Part shown: positions 19,590 to 31,726 of the stretch, in pieces | Numbering within the stretch: position 1 is the stretch's first letter | Layout of the letters: the number at the start of each line of letters is the position of its first letter | Assembly (NCBI GenBank): GCA_029948255.1 | Contig: JALIZF010000979.1 | Coordinates: 1-64,000 of the forward strand | From: Telmatactis stephensoni | Lineage: Eukaryota > Cnidaria > Anthozoa > Actiniaria > Isophelliidae | Direction: 5' to 3' | DNA length: 64,000 nt | The notes under the pieces: model-generated | Seen by the model: only the letters and a program-made list of their open reading frames with translations | Database searches by the model: none | What the model was told of the DNA's origin: nothing | Translations under genes and position numbers: made by a program

Positions 19590-21617
19590 TTATGAGAAAT
19601 ATTTCAAAAACGCGAAAATAAAAAAATATTTTAAAAACGCGAAAATACGTTTTCAAAATATTTATCAAAAGGAAGAAGTAGCTCCCTGTGATGAACGGCG
19701 TACAATTACTGAGTCTCTGTATGTTACTTACGCTTATACTGGCGTCGCTTATACTGGCATCCCTGCAATGCTGCGCACAATAGTTGCAGGTTTATGAGCA
19801 AGTTATACTTCATTTCTGTAACTGTTTTGTTTACAATGTTACGCGCAACATTACAAGGCTGGATCAGGATACACGGTGCAACTGTGTTGCGCACAATTTT
19901 GCTGAAAAAATTACATGCATTGTGTGTCTAAATCAGGGCCTTTAGTCGCTGTTCTCCCGCATCGATTGATATTCTGGCTTTTTAATGGAGCTCGCTTGAT
20001 TCACCTAGATATATACCAATATCAACAAAGGGTGAAGAGCTCTATTTATACAATCAGCTGCCCCTGTGATACCCTGTATTGTGCCTGGGGAAATTATGGC
20101 TTGTGTGGAAGCTGCAATAGGCATTAGATTGCCTTTTCCACCGGCTACACTTGTCGCTGTTGTGAGCTGCGTCTCTGTATTACGAAATCCCAGGACGTGG
20201 TCCACAGTATTTTTTAACTTCTCAGCCGTGAGTTTGCCTGAAGGTAAGGTGTCATGGATGTGTTATTGCTGGGTTTCATCCATTCCTTTGGGAATTCAGA
20301 AGACAACAGAGCGGTAGCCATGTTGGATGAACGAACAAGAGGCGCTTATCAGAAATCTTTTGTTCAAGTTCATCCAAGATGGCTGCCGTGACGTCACATG
20401 CAACCCTGCGTCATCCAGACATCAAATCACACTGGAAGCAATGGAGCACTCATGCATTATATTAGATTGGTCCAGATTGCCGCATGTTTTAAAATTGGTC
20501 TATTGGTCATTTACGTCACACTTTGTGGCCCTGTAGTGGCTTTCTGAAGGCCCGCAAAACATGATCACGTTTTTCACAAAATATATACAATATACATTGC
20601 AAATAATAACATCTTTATAGCAAAACAAAGACCTACACACAATGATTTCTTTAGTCTTTTGTTGCGTTCTTAACATCCATTGATGTAGAAAATATCCCGA
20701 ACAAAACATTTTGACTTCTTCACTCTGTTGCTTAGCAACTATAGCATTACGAAAGAACGATTTTAAGGTCTAAATGAGTTTGATTGTATTGATTGGTTTT
20801 AGTGCACGAAAGATTGACTATAACTACATTCACAGCACGGTATATCATCTTGGAACAACAAACAAACTATTATTATCGGTTGTCTCGTCAAAGGTACGTC
20901 CAAGTACTTTATACTTGTGAAGTATATCAATGTTTATCGGTCATAAAGTGAGCTATTGAATTGACCATGTGACTAATTTGACTCGACTCGTCATAAGTTA
21001 CAAGGTTTTAGAACTGATTCCTTACCGATTAAATAACGTATATGATTAAGCCATTTTGTATAGCAATAGGACTTATTTGAAGCAGTATTATAATTTTTAT
21101 GGCTTAAAAATTGTTTTTGATTGGATTTTTATTTATGTTCGATGGAGCAAAACAACTAAGAGAAACGAGCAATTTAATGAAAGCAAGCTTATCGATCGAC
21201 TATTTCAAGTTCATTTCTTGCTTCTTGTAAAGCTATTTGAGTTGTAAAATTAAGAAACTCAGGTTTCGAGTAAATCAAACGTTTCGTGTTTGCAAACAAG
21301 TGAAAACCTCTTATATCGATAACACATCTGTGATCAAAACTCATTCACACGGAAACGAATCGAATGACATAAGATGCGATTATATTATTTTTGCATCCAT
21401 CATAAATAATTGATTTGATTGATTACTGAGTGGCGGTAGGTTAAAAACAAAGTTCTGTCAGTAGTCGTCCTTAACTTTGTTGGCTTTTCGAAAATTCATG
21501 CTCTGGAATTCCGAAAAGGTAAAGAAAAAATGTCTTGCCATCATTTGTACTAAATCATATGCACATTCTATGTAATTAAATAACTAAAATTTTAACTAAA
21601 AGAAAGCTATTGAAGTA
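19590..21617. other. intergenic, one ambiguous coding-like patch
   Basis: No gene is firmly supported. At 20005-20320 both strands are open and protein-like (see findings). At 20317-20383 a short inverted repeat with 17-bp arms (GCCATGTTGGATGAAC and its complement, one mismatch) is followed by GCTGCCGTGACGTCAC. The rest is AT-rich spacer. Confidence 0.45.
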
Positions 21618-22117
21618 GATAGACTAGGCACAAAACTGAAAAAGTCGATCGCAAAAAGTGCAGAAGGCATTTTAGGGCATGTAGGGTAGAAGCTGGTAAC
21701 ATAACTATGCTAAACTAATTTTTCATGCTGAATCCGAATATGACAGTTACCAAGATCTAGACGTATTTTGTAATCTTATACGTGTAAATGACGTATTTTG
21801 TGAATTGCTACAGTGATTTCATACTGAGCTTTTATCATGTAATTCCAAAAGTTCCTAAACTTAAAAACAATGACCATAGCTGGAAAGAGCATATCAAAGT
21901 CAGTAAAACTGTGAAGTTTGAAGGATGTATAAGTTGAAAAATCAAGGAGATGTAAATTTTCAAAAATCGAAATTTGTTGGTATCTCTTGCATAACAACAA
22001 GTGTTTGCATACAAAATTTCGATTTTTGAAAATTCGTATCTCCTAGCTTGATTTTTTAACTTACATCCTTCAATCAACTTCACAGTTTTACTGATTTTGA
22101 TGTGCTCTTTCCAGCTA
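21618..22117. mobile_element. foldback element copy 2, left arm, centre and part of right arm
   Basis: Left arm 21618 to about 21980, a short centre (TGGTATCTCTTGCATAACAA), then the inner right arm up to CCAGCTA at 22117. The arms carry the same ATAGCTGGAAAGAGCA and TGCTCTTTCCAGCTAT motifs as the copy at 9135-9511. The right arm is interrupted by the elements at 22118-28345 and resumes at 28348. Confidence 0.8.
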
Positions 22118-23208
22118 TTCTCACTGCATAATTAATTAACTCAGAATATAAATAAGCCTGCTCGATCTAGGAGTGGTCACTTCAAGATACGCCGGAACAT
22201 CGGGAACTTTCGTTCTTCACCATCATCGTCAACCGCCACCAGCTCTAATTCAAGATTCTTTCTCTGAGTAATTTCATCACCCTCAACGTTCTGGCTTTCC
22301 TACTAATCTTGGCTAAACTGAACATGGCTAGTTAGCAGAGTTATCGAGCTCAACGGCTCCAGCTCTCTTTGGTAAACGTATGGAGGAAATTTCAGTGTTT
22401 GTGACTCGGACGTTTTCTCTTGGTTTTCCCGGGGTTTATTCCCAATTTGGCAAGTAGTCATTTTGTATTTGTAGCCGCTAGTCTAGGTTTTTCTTGTCCA
22501 AGTTTGCAATAAGTTTGTAATTGGCGTTTTATCAGTCGGCTCGCCGGTTTGGGTAGGCTTTCAATTGTTTCTGTTCCTTTTTTCATAATTGTTTCTTCGT
22601 GGTTTATTCTATGCTTTCCACACTACTTTCGTTGGCTGCCCATTTTTAGCTTTATCATTAACTCCAACCGCGTTTATCATATATTTTGTGTTACTTTGGT
22701 CAGTCCTGCCATTAGCGTCCTGCTTTAGCAATTTGCATTCGTCTTGCATGCTTTGTGTTGCGCCTCATGACTTCGATCTTTGTTTCCAGTTAGTTCATTA
22801 GTCATGCATTGATTTGTTTCATCCTTTGTTTATTTAGTACAGTACAGTACAGTACAGTTTTGTTCAGTCGTTCTTCTTGCATTTTAGTTTTGATTTTATT
22901 GGGGCGTAACTTCAAACTTTGGTTTCTCACGAATTTGCATAGGTATGAGTTGGATCGTTGCGCCCGGTAATTTTGCTTAATACACTCATGACGGGAATTG
23001 TTGCTCAAAGTCTTAATCACCCATTTGTTTACCCTTGGGACGGGCTAGGTTGGGGCTACATTTGGTTCCTTTCGCCTTTTGCTCGTCTATTTTATGTCCC
23101 ACTGCGTTGTTAGTTTTAGGAGTTTGCAGTGGCAGCCAGGGTGGCTGGGGACTGTTGAGTGTGTTCCATGTTAAGTTTATGCTTTAATGAGACCGAGAGC
23201 ACTTCTCA

Positions 23209-24100
23209 AGGCAGTCCGGGACTGCGAAGTCGATTTGCGCGTCGCTGGAGAAATGGCAGTCCGGGAATGCAAAGTGAATTTACACGTAGACTAAAATGGC
23301 AGTCCGGGACTGCGAAGTGAATTTATGTGGAAGAAATGGCAGTCCGGGACTGCGAAGTGAATTAATTCGCGTGGAAGGAATGGCAGTCCGGGACTGCGAA
23401 GCGAATTTATGTGGAAGAAATGGCAGTCCGGGACTGCGAAGTGAATTTATGTGAAAGAAATGGCAGTCCAGGACTGCGAAGCGAATTTATGTAGAAATGG
23501 CAGTCCGGGACTGCGAAGTGAATTAACGTGGAAGAAATGGCAGTCCGGGACTGCGAAGCGAATTTATGTGGAGGAAATGGCAGTCTGGGACTGCGAAGTG
23601 AATTTTTGTGGAAGAAATGGCAGTCCGGGACTGCGAAGTGAATATATTCGCGTGAAACATGGCAGTCCGGGACTGCGAAGTGAATTTATGTGGAAGGAAT
23701 GGCAGTCCGGGACTGCGAAGTGAATTTATGTGGAAGAAATGGCAGTCCGGGACTGCGAAGTGACTTAACGCGTGGAAAAGATGTCAGTCCGGGACTGCGA
23801 AGTGAATTTATGTGAAAAAAATGGCAGTCCGGGACTGCGAAGTTATTTACACGCGAAAGAAATGGCAGTCCGGCATTTACATGGGAGGGGGTTTGCATGG
23901 TGAATTTACATGCGAGTAAAAAGGCGGTCTGAAAGATATGTGGACGAAATGGCAGTCCGGGACTGCGAATTAGTGAAGTTAGGTGAGAGAAATGGCAGTC
24001 GGAGACTGCCAAGTGAATTTCCACGTGGGGAAAAAGGGCGGTCCGGGATCGACTGCGAGGTGGAGCTATTCATCAACGAAATGGCAGTCTACGAGGACTG
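23209..24100 (+). repeat. minisatellite of ~21 hairpin-bearing units
   Basis: Units of about 39-50 bp share AATGGCAGTCCGGGACTGCG followed by AAGTGAATT, then a variable 9-18-base linker such as TATGTGGAAGA or AATTCGCGTGGAAGG. Each unit contains GCAGTCCGGGACTGC, two 7-base arms around a single G. Divergent units near the right end keep pairing arms (GCAGTCGGAGACTGC; GCAGTC...GACTGC with an enlarged loop). The array lies within element A. Confidence 0.95.
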
Positions 24101-26039
24101 CAGAGCGGTTGGATTTCTAGAGTTTTGTTGGCGTAAGCGAGAGCCACGGGGTGACGGATTTAAAGGATTGCATTGATAGAGGAGTACCGGTAGTGAAGGC
24201 GCCCTGGAGGGCCACGGGTTTACGCATTTTCTGGCATTGCATTTCCAGAGAGATACAGCTATCTATCGTGACCCGTAGAGCCAAGGCAAAATGAATTGCG
24301 TACCATCACCACATTCGGTCCAATTTAACCTCCCATCCTTCCTCTCTGTTGACCTCGGGGGGGCTAGCTAAAGCTCTAATTCTGGACCTAGTTCAGAGCC
24401 TAGGGTCAACAGAGGGTGGGGTTCCCTTTCGTGCATCACAAGGTAAATTGAGCCTCTTATGTTAAGCATCGTTTATACAACTGTCTATCGTTTACAGGGC
24501 ATACCGCCTTGTTTTCTTTCCCGGGGACCCTACCCTCTGTTGGCCCCTATGGCTACCTAAATTGCTACCTAAGTTCGTCATTCTAGAGAACCTCGGGATG
24601 CGAGGTCAATTTCTTGGAGACAACTTGATGTTAAAAAGGTCTATACCTTCATAACAACTTTTTCCAGTTTGCATTTTTGGGTGTGAGGAATTTGCATTCG
24701 GGGTTTATAGGTGTTTATGAATCATCTCTTTCAGTCTTTAAATCGCTGTAGTGGATCCTGCTGTTGTGTGTATAACATAGATATGGAATACATGGCAAGG
24801 TGATGGAATACGTTTTAATGCCATATCAAGATTTAAGATTATTGACTTTACAGATTAAAGTCCCATAATCCCTAGCAAAACGTACATTTTTGAAAAGTCG
24901 AGTATCTTGGGACTCGGAGTTAAAGCGAAGAAGAATCAAAATGAGAGGAGATAGACAAGAAAAATTTGATATATTAGAGAAAGCATGCTGTGTTCCTTTT
25001 TTGAATTTTAGAGGAACTTACAGTTCTGCTAACGTGGATACGCCGACTGTTTTCTGCTCGCAACATTTCACTTTCTACTAGAAACGGTTAGTCTAATAAT
25101 GTACTCGCCCATTCAAAGCTAATTACCCCAGATTGAAACTTGTGTTCTCCGGAAGGCTAGAATTTGGTCAGTAATAAACGCATTTGGTTCATAACATATT
25201 TTGACCATTTAAACTCAGCGGAGACAGCACAAAATGTCCATGTCAAAGTAGTAGAATTTTTAGCAGGATTTACAGAGAGTGTATAGCAACAACAATATAC
25301 ATTATATCCGGGGATAGCAAGAGATTTTGCTATCTCCTCTTTAGAATTCAAGCTTAAAATAGAGTACATGCCATACATATCCGTGAAATAAAACTTGATT
25401 TGTATTGGACATCTCATTGCCGCTATTAATATATTATATACAAACTTTCATTTTTGCTGACTTCTTGTGTCCGTATAGAATTAAGAATAAAATGTCTTCG
25501 AAACTACAAGTTTTATTTGCGTCTTGTGCCGTTATTTAGCTTCAAGAGCTTAATAAATGGAGTAGGAAACCATTTCATTTGCCTCTTGTCTCTTGTGTAT
25601 TTTGCGTTTTGGGGTCTTGATTTTTCAGCCCTGGAACAATAAAGTGGATAGAACCAAATTTGATTTGCGTCTTTGTCGTTATCTCAGACATAGATGTGTC
25701 TTGTGTCTTGAATTTTAGAAGAATCTATGTGCAAGAATAAAATGTATGCCCAACTTCATTTTCGCCTTTTGTATTTGTTTGCACCTAGTATAGTTTACGC
25801 CTGGCTGAACTCTTAGTTTGTCGATAACTAAATACTATTGTGCACTAATTGGTTAGTAATTCTTTCACGGAATATATGGCGTGCACTCTAACTCAACACA
25901 GATCAACCTTATAGCATTAAATATTTGTCTACACATTATTAACCAATCTAGCGGAAGCTCACCCAGTTATCATCCCGACCTCCATTTTAGATGAATAGCC
26001 ATTCTGTTTTGAACATTCCCGGAAATTGCTTGTCATTGA

Positions 26040-26800
26040 ACTGTAGCGTGTGGCTGTAATTCTATTCAAAACGTTTCGACTGTAGATCTGCAGTCTTCAT
26101 CAGTTGGTACCGTTCTACATGAGAAGCTGTGCGCGCTGGAGTGATATCAAAATAGCTAGATATATTAAGAGGTCGAGCGCGAATGCGCACCCGTGCTAGA
26201 GTTCAATTCTTTCGCAGTAGGCACCTCCGTCCAAGGGAAGCCGCGTCCAAGGGAAGCCTCTTGTGCCTGTTTCTTGTACTGACCCGCCACGACTTTAGCG
26301 CTCTCAGGACGTACGTGGGGACATTTTGGCCACTAGGTCGATCCGAGCAACTCGGATGTCATGTTGCTTCAGCTCCTCTTTCACTCTTTCCAAAATTCCT
26401 TTTACATACGGAGGGACCAAGCTCTGCGGGTCTCCCGCATCTTTCTACTAGGGGAAATGACGTCTTTACAGCTCATATTCTCAAGGTCATTTTGGGCAAA
26501 AAATTGGCGTTCTTTTGTCCATTTGAACCGCGTCTTTCTTCGTTTGTTGGTTCCTTTTTCGGCAATTCTACGTTTCACCTATAATATCGGCAATATCGGT
26601 TTTCTTTGGACTTGATTACCGCAGTGTTCTAGCGTTCGGGCCAACTCGGATTCCTTAGACGTTCCACCTGTTTGCAAATAGTTTGGTTTTGCGACAAGCA
26701 TTAACCCTCCAGTAGTGGACTGCGCTTTTCCTCTCGCAGGATAGCTGTGGAAATAGTCCCATGTGCCAGTTTGATCCCTTAAAACGCACATGGCTCTTTA
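26040..26800 (-). pseudogene. Penelope-like retroelement fragment (tentative)
   Basis: On the minus strand, codons around 26430-26340 read VPPYVKGILERVKEELKQH, resembling the PYVKG..E.....L motif at the end of Penelope-like reverse transcriptases. The frame is broken at about 26305. Some 250 bp further on, GATGAAGACTGCAGATCTAC and CAGTCGAAACG resemble a tail I associate with such elements. Upstream parts of the enzyme are not recognisable, so the family is a guess and the copy is dead. Confidence 0.35.
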
Positions 26801-27104
26801 CGAAAAGCAACGTCTTGCTACCTAGTTTAGCTAGACAAGAGCACTCCGTACACGCCCATTCGCTGTGAGCGGTGGTTTCTAAGAGAAATTTGTCTAGTTT
26901 TGACGTCAGTCTTACGAGTACCTATGACTCTTATTTCCAATTGTAGTTCAATTGGTATCATTACTGTTTGCATTTGTTTGCAATTAAAGAGGAGAGGGTG
27001 CTGGTTGCGAGTGCGGATTTGGAGTTGGAATCTGAGTAATGGGGAGAGTAGTGGGAAGTTAGTAGGTAATGTATGTTTGATCAATGAAGACTGGGACTAA
27101 TCCA

Positions 27105-27185
27105 CGCCCCCAACGGAGATTGAACGTACAATTTCGGTTTATCGGCGCGGTCCGATGCCCTAACTACTACAGAGCTGTGGAAGGC
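27105..27185 (-). repeat. tRNA-like (SINE head) segment
   Basis: The minus strand reads CTGTAGTAGTTAGGGCATCG, an A-box/D-arm-like stretch, then after about 30 bases TACGTTCAATCTCCG, a B-box/T-arm-like stretch. The acceptor stem does not close cleanly, so it is more likely a tRNA-derived SINE head than a tRNA gene. Confidence 0.45.
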
Positions 27186-27409
27186 CCTAGTAGCAAGCAG
27201 GTCGGCTAATCGCTGATAATTCGAGCGGTTTAGATTATGGGGATCTTCTGTAGGAAAGTGGGGAGTTCTTAGGCGGTGGTCGTTTTAGTCCCTTTGGGCC
27301 GTGGCCTGGGCTAACGTATGCATGGTGTATTGGTGAGGGCAGGAGCGGACTCCTCCCATAACTTAATTATACGATGAGTTAATGAGTATGCAGTGAGGAT
27401 ATATTACTA

Positions 27410-28345
27410 TTCTCACTGCATAATTAATTAACTCAGAATATAAATAAGCCTGCTCGATCTAGGAGTGGTCACTTCAAGATACGCCGGCACAAGGTGAACT
27501 TTCGCGACCCCACCCACCTCCCCTGGTGGCGGTTGACCAGCCTATACACTAGTTTTGAGTTGTGTTTTGCTAAGTGTTGGCCTTAAGCCTCAAGCTCTAG
27601 ATTCCTAATCACGCTAGCGTGGCATGGATCAGAACCATTGAATTTGTTTTGTTATGTGTGCACCCTTTGTCTTCCCCAGTGTTCCCTAAATCATTGAAGG
27701 GATTGTCTCTATAAAGACAATAGCGTTTTTCGTTATCCTCCTTGATGAATGGAAATTTTCAACCAACCATTGCAGACACGGACAATATAGCTACCAATTT
27801 GCTATGTATCCTCCATAGAATTGCCATGCATTGCTTTTTAACCCAAATTAAGTTATCCCTAAGAGGGAATAAGTCTAGTCATTGGTTCCGACGAAGACAT
27901 TGTGCTCCTTGAAAGCAATAGCAGTTTTGTCATATTTTAACCAGAAACGTTTTCGTTCAGTCTATACCTTCTTTGCAGCATAATTTAGGGAAGCGTTTTC
28001 TTTACAATCTATAATCAACCCGCAGTCCGAGCCTCCAACGATCGAGGGAGATTGTTAGGCAATATAGTGGTTGGTGGTGTAGATTGATAGTTTTCCAACT
28101 GCACGTTTTTTCCAATTCGGAACTCATGGGCATCCTTTTTCGGCCGTTTTAATTAGAAAAAAAAAAAATGTCCCACAGGAGAATACGGCGGCTCATTACA
28201 CAAACCCGGAATTTCGCCAAGCAAAACAAACTCAAAACTGACTTGCCAATATCCGCATTACATGCTTATTACCTCATCAGTCGCGGACTCCTCCCATAAC
28301 TTAATTATACGATGAGTTAATGAGTATGCAGTGAGGATATATTAC
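27410..28345. mobile_element. TA-flanked composite element B (936 bp)
   Basis: It has the same 78-bp left and 63-bp right ends as element A and lies directly after it with one shared TA (27408-27409); the outer TA is at 28346-28347. Apart from the ends its interior is unrelated to A and contains no frame. A and B are in the same orientation. Confidence 0.7.
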
Positions 28346-28347
28346 TA

Positions 28348-28568
28348 TGGTCATTGTTTTTAAGTTTGGGAACTTTTGGAATTCAATCACTGTAGCAATT
28401 CACAAACTACGTCATTTACACGTACAAGATTGCAGAATACGTCCTGGTAACTGTCATATTCGCATTCAGCATGAAAAACCAGTTTAGAATAGTTATGTTA
28501 CCAGCTTCTACCCCAAAATGCATGCCTCCAGGTGTCTGATTTTTCGAAAATGCGCCTAGTCTAAAATA
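28348..28568. mobile_element. foldback element copy 2, resumed right arm
   Basis: TGGTCATTGTTTTTAAGTTT onward is the reverse complement of the left arm at about 21690-21880, including GTTACCAGCTTCTACCC. Joining 22117 to 28348 restores a continuous inverted repeat, showing that A and B inserted here. Confidence 0.8.
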
Positions 28569-28860
28569 AGAATTTTATATCAATCAATGCCGCTTGACAA
28601 ACTGACTGACGATATCTAAGTATACCATAGTGTAGTTTGGAATTTGAGATTGCAAGTGTTACATACAATACTATGACCTTGAATGATCAAACGGTTGAAT
28701 AAATTCATGAGTCGGAAAGACGGAAAAGGAATGAAAGGGAAGAGGAAGAAAGGAAGGATGGAATTGAGGAAGAATGGGAACAACAAATAAAGAAAGAAAT
28801 GAAAGGCTTTGAAGAATTTGATCGACCATTAATAGCAAATTACAACTGAAATAAGTCCTA

Positions 28861-28879
28861 TCATCATCATCATCATCGG

Positions 28880-28933
<54 letters not shown>

Positions 28934-28946
28934 CATCATCATCGGC

Positions 28947-29023
<77 letters not shown>

Positions 29024-29036
29024 GATCATGATCGAT
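28861..29036 (+). repeat. (ATC)n microsatellite
   Basis: About 55 ATC triplets with a few GGC or ACC interruptions. Frames of poly-Asp or poly-Met across it are artefacts of the repeat. Confidence 0.95.
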
Positions 29037-30059
29037 CATTGTACGATCACTATCAACAATAAGGACGTAATTATTTTTTTTTATTTTTCATTTTATTTTT
29101 CATTGTCTTGGAAAAAAATTACCACATACTTGCACAATTATAAAAACGAAAATGCCACTAATAAAATGAAATGAAATGAAATGAAATGAATATGCAGATT
29201 GTGGCAAGCTCCTGGATTGTAGTCTTTAACAACGGATGCAAGCGTCAATAGGATATATCTACCAGTTTTCTTAAATCAAACGAATTTCACACCTATTTAG
29301 TCCAGAGATATTGCCTTGTTCCTGCGGTACTTCTATCTAAGAAGAACACTATTTATAGTAAAAGAAAAACGGAAGAATCTAATGAAGAATAAGGATCTTG
29401 GTTGTATGAAGTACATTCAATCACGTAATTAAAGATAATAGAATTTCAATTTGTTTTGACATTTCAAATATGTACTGGTTTTCATCTAGTCATTATTCAC
29501 GCTGGGACTATGATTTCCTCAAAGAAATCAATATATATGCGCCAAATGAAAAGAAAGAGAATTCATTCAGGCTAACGTCTATGTAGTGTTTATATAGCTT
29601 GACTAAAGAACTTTTACTGCAACTGTCAGTTAAAAGCGGCATAAGTGGGAGACTGATCCGTAAGTACCTTTTGAGCTTATTCAATTCATGAATGTATTTT
29701 CATTTCAGTCCAAATATGCATATCCTTTCAAATCACACTGGGCGCCTTATGGAATTGTGGACTAATAATAATACTGCACATTAGAGCCTTTCTAAAGCTA
29801 AAAATAATATGAATACAAACTGTTTCAAATCGAATTGAATGAAATCCAATAGACTGAATGACCCCTATTTTATACTCGTGAAAACCTCCGGTATAAAAAC
29901 GAAATATTTTCTTCATCCCGTCGAAAAAAAATGTATGGATTTATTCTGTCATACTTAAGTGGGATTCCTTTTCCTTGCAGTCATTGATAGGATAATAATG
30001 AACAAGGCTGTATTCAAGTAACATCCGGGTTCTCCGATACCGTCCAATAGAGGCTAAGT
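29037..30059. other. intergenic, upstream of the LRR/EF-hand gene
   Basis: No gene seen. A short (AAATG)n run lies at 29164-29190. The last few hundred bases should include the promoter and 5' UTR of the next gene. Confidence 0.45.
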
Positions 30060-31668
30060 ATGAGTGAGAATCACGTGGTTGAGCAATCAAATGGCTTACC
30101 GGAAGCAAATCAGGAACAACCCAAAGTGAACATCAACGACAATGTTCCTGGAATAATCACAGATGATATATCGCAGAACAAAGAAAGTGGTAAGAAGAAG
30201 AGCGAGTTGATTTGCTTGTAATAGACAATTATGTGCGCATGCGTTAAGTTTTTTTGAAGACTGGATGAAGATTTGCATTTGGGGCAGGGAGAATGACATT
30301 ATACTTGGAATAATGCGCAAGGTCAGACGTTCTGGCGCAGGGGCCAGTTATTGAAATCTGCTTGTCCATTCCAGAGGGGGTAGGGGCCGAGGGGTTGGTG
30401 TCTTTAGCTTGCCTTGCATTGTCAGTGAAAAAGAAAACATCTCAGATGTCTAAGTTGATTAAAACTAACGTGATTAGTTACTGCACATTAATAATAATAT
30501 AGCATTTGAAGTGACTGAAAAGACGAACTTTAATTGAGGTTAACCCTGCAGTGTGCAAGTCTCCTAAACACAAAAAGAAACCAAAAAGAAAGCAATTTAT
30601 AAAAAATGATTCAAAATTGATATATATAAATACAGATCATAAAAATTTCAAACAATATTCATGTGTCTCTTAAAAAATACCAAAAAGTAAATAGTAAATA
30701 GTAAAAATAATAGTAAAATTTTATCTGAATAATATCTTAAAAACACTTGCGGAATATTCTGTATAGTCATTTGTGAAGGTTTCAACGAGGAAAAAGTAAA
30801 GTAAAGTAAAGCGACCATATTTAACGTCGATAACTCGTAACAGTAATTCAACTGACAAACCTGAGGTCGACGATGCGCTCATTTTACTCCCCTCTCTCCA
30901 TCAGTGCCCCGTTTTAAGGGTATTTAAAGCTAATTAAAGCTACACAGATTGGAAAGAAGTCGAAACAAGAATGTGAGGTCTGGCTGGGGATCAAACTCGG
31001 GACCTCTCGCACCGAAGGCCGCGCACTAACCAACTGTGTCATCCTTAATTGCTCCGAGCGTCTTGGGTCAATTAAACTTGTCCTATCTCCTTTTCCAGAT
31101 AAAACAAATCGTGCAATCACTAGTCGTACCAAACTCTCCCGAGCATCCACCCCAACGGGAGTCCAATTCCCTGATGACAGTTCAGGTGAAGAAGCAGTAA
31201 GTGACAGCGATTACGACACGGACCTAGAAATCGAAGAGACACGTGATGAATTTGATCCAACGGGGCGCAGAGCATACCGGGATGCTTGTAAAGGGCTTGG
31301 AATTGTACCAGTCTCTTTTGTACTCGAGCACATCACGGACAAGGAATTGGATATAAAGCATCATGGCCTGGGACCAAGTGGCGCTAAGGCTGTTGCAACA
31401 GCTCTGATGAATAATACAACGACAACAAAGATTAATATCTGCGATTGCGCAGTCGGTAAGTGTGAAATATTTGTGAAATAACAACAAATCACAGCCTGGG
31501 CAATGGACCACAGACACATCGACAAGAGTGCATCAATGGTTTTCGTATGAGTGTGAAACAGATCGCGTCGAGTGACCGTTTCAATACCGTGATGTCTATA
31601 AAACCATTCGAAATACGCGTGTAAAGTTTTTGTTTGTTTGTCTGTCTGTCTGTCTGTCTGTCTGCCTA

Positions 31669-31726
<58 letters not shown>

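Larger units (their letters stand above)
22118..27407. mobile_element. TA-flanked composite element A (5.3 kb)
   Basis: The left end TTCTCACTGCATAATTAATT (first 78 bp) and the right end (63 bp from GCGGACTCCTCCCATAAC to GGATATATTAC) are identical to the two ends of element B next door. TA lies on each side (22116-22117 and 27408-27409). The ends are imperfect inverted repeats sharing CTCACTGCATA, ATTAACTCA and TATAA, but the match starts 2 bp from the left TA and 10 bp from the right one. The interior has no transposase-like frame. It holds a hairpin minisatellite (23209-24100), a retroelement-like fragment and a tRNA-like segment, so this is a non-autonomous element carrying captured DNA. 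Confidence 0.7.

Noticed and set aside
23209..24100. CRISPR-like alternation of palindromic repeats and short spacers
   Set aside because: Intron-containing eukaryotic genes surround it, linkers are related to each other and only 9-18 bases long, and no cas genes are present. It is a minisatellite.
26073..26103. Hammerhead ribozyme core on the minus strand (CTGATGA, GACTG/CAGTC stem, GAAAC)
   Set aside because: An extra A lies between CTGATGA and the stem, no helix I partner or cleavage triplet is visible, and the element is a degraded fragment.
28861..29036. Poly-Asp and poly-Met frames
   Set aside because: Produced by the (ATC)n microsatellite.
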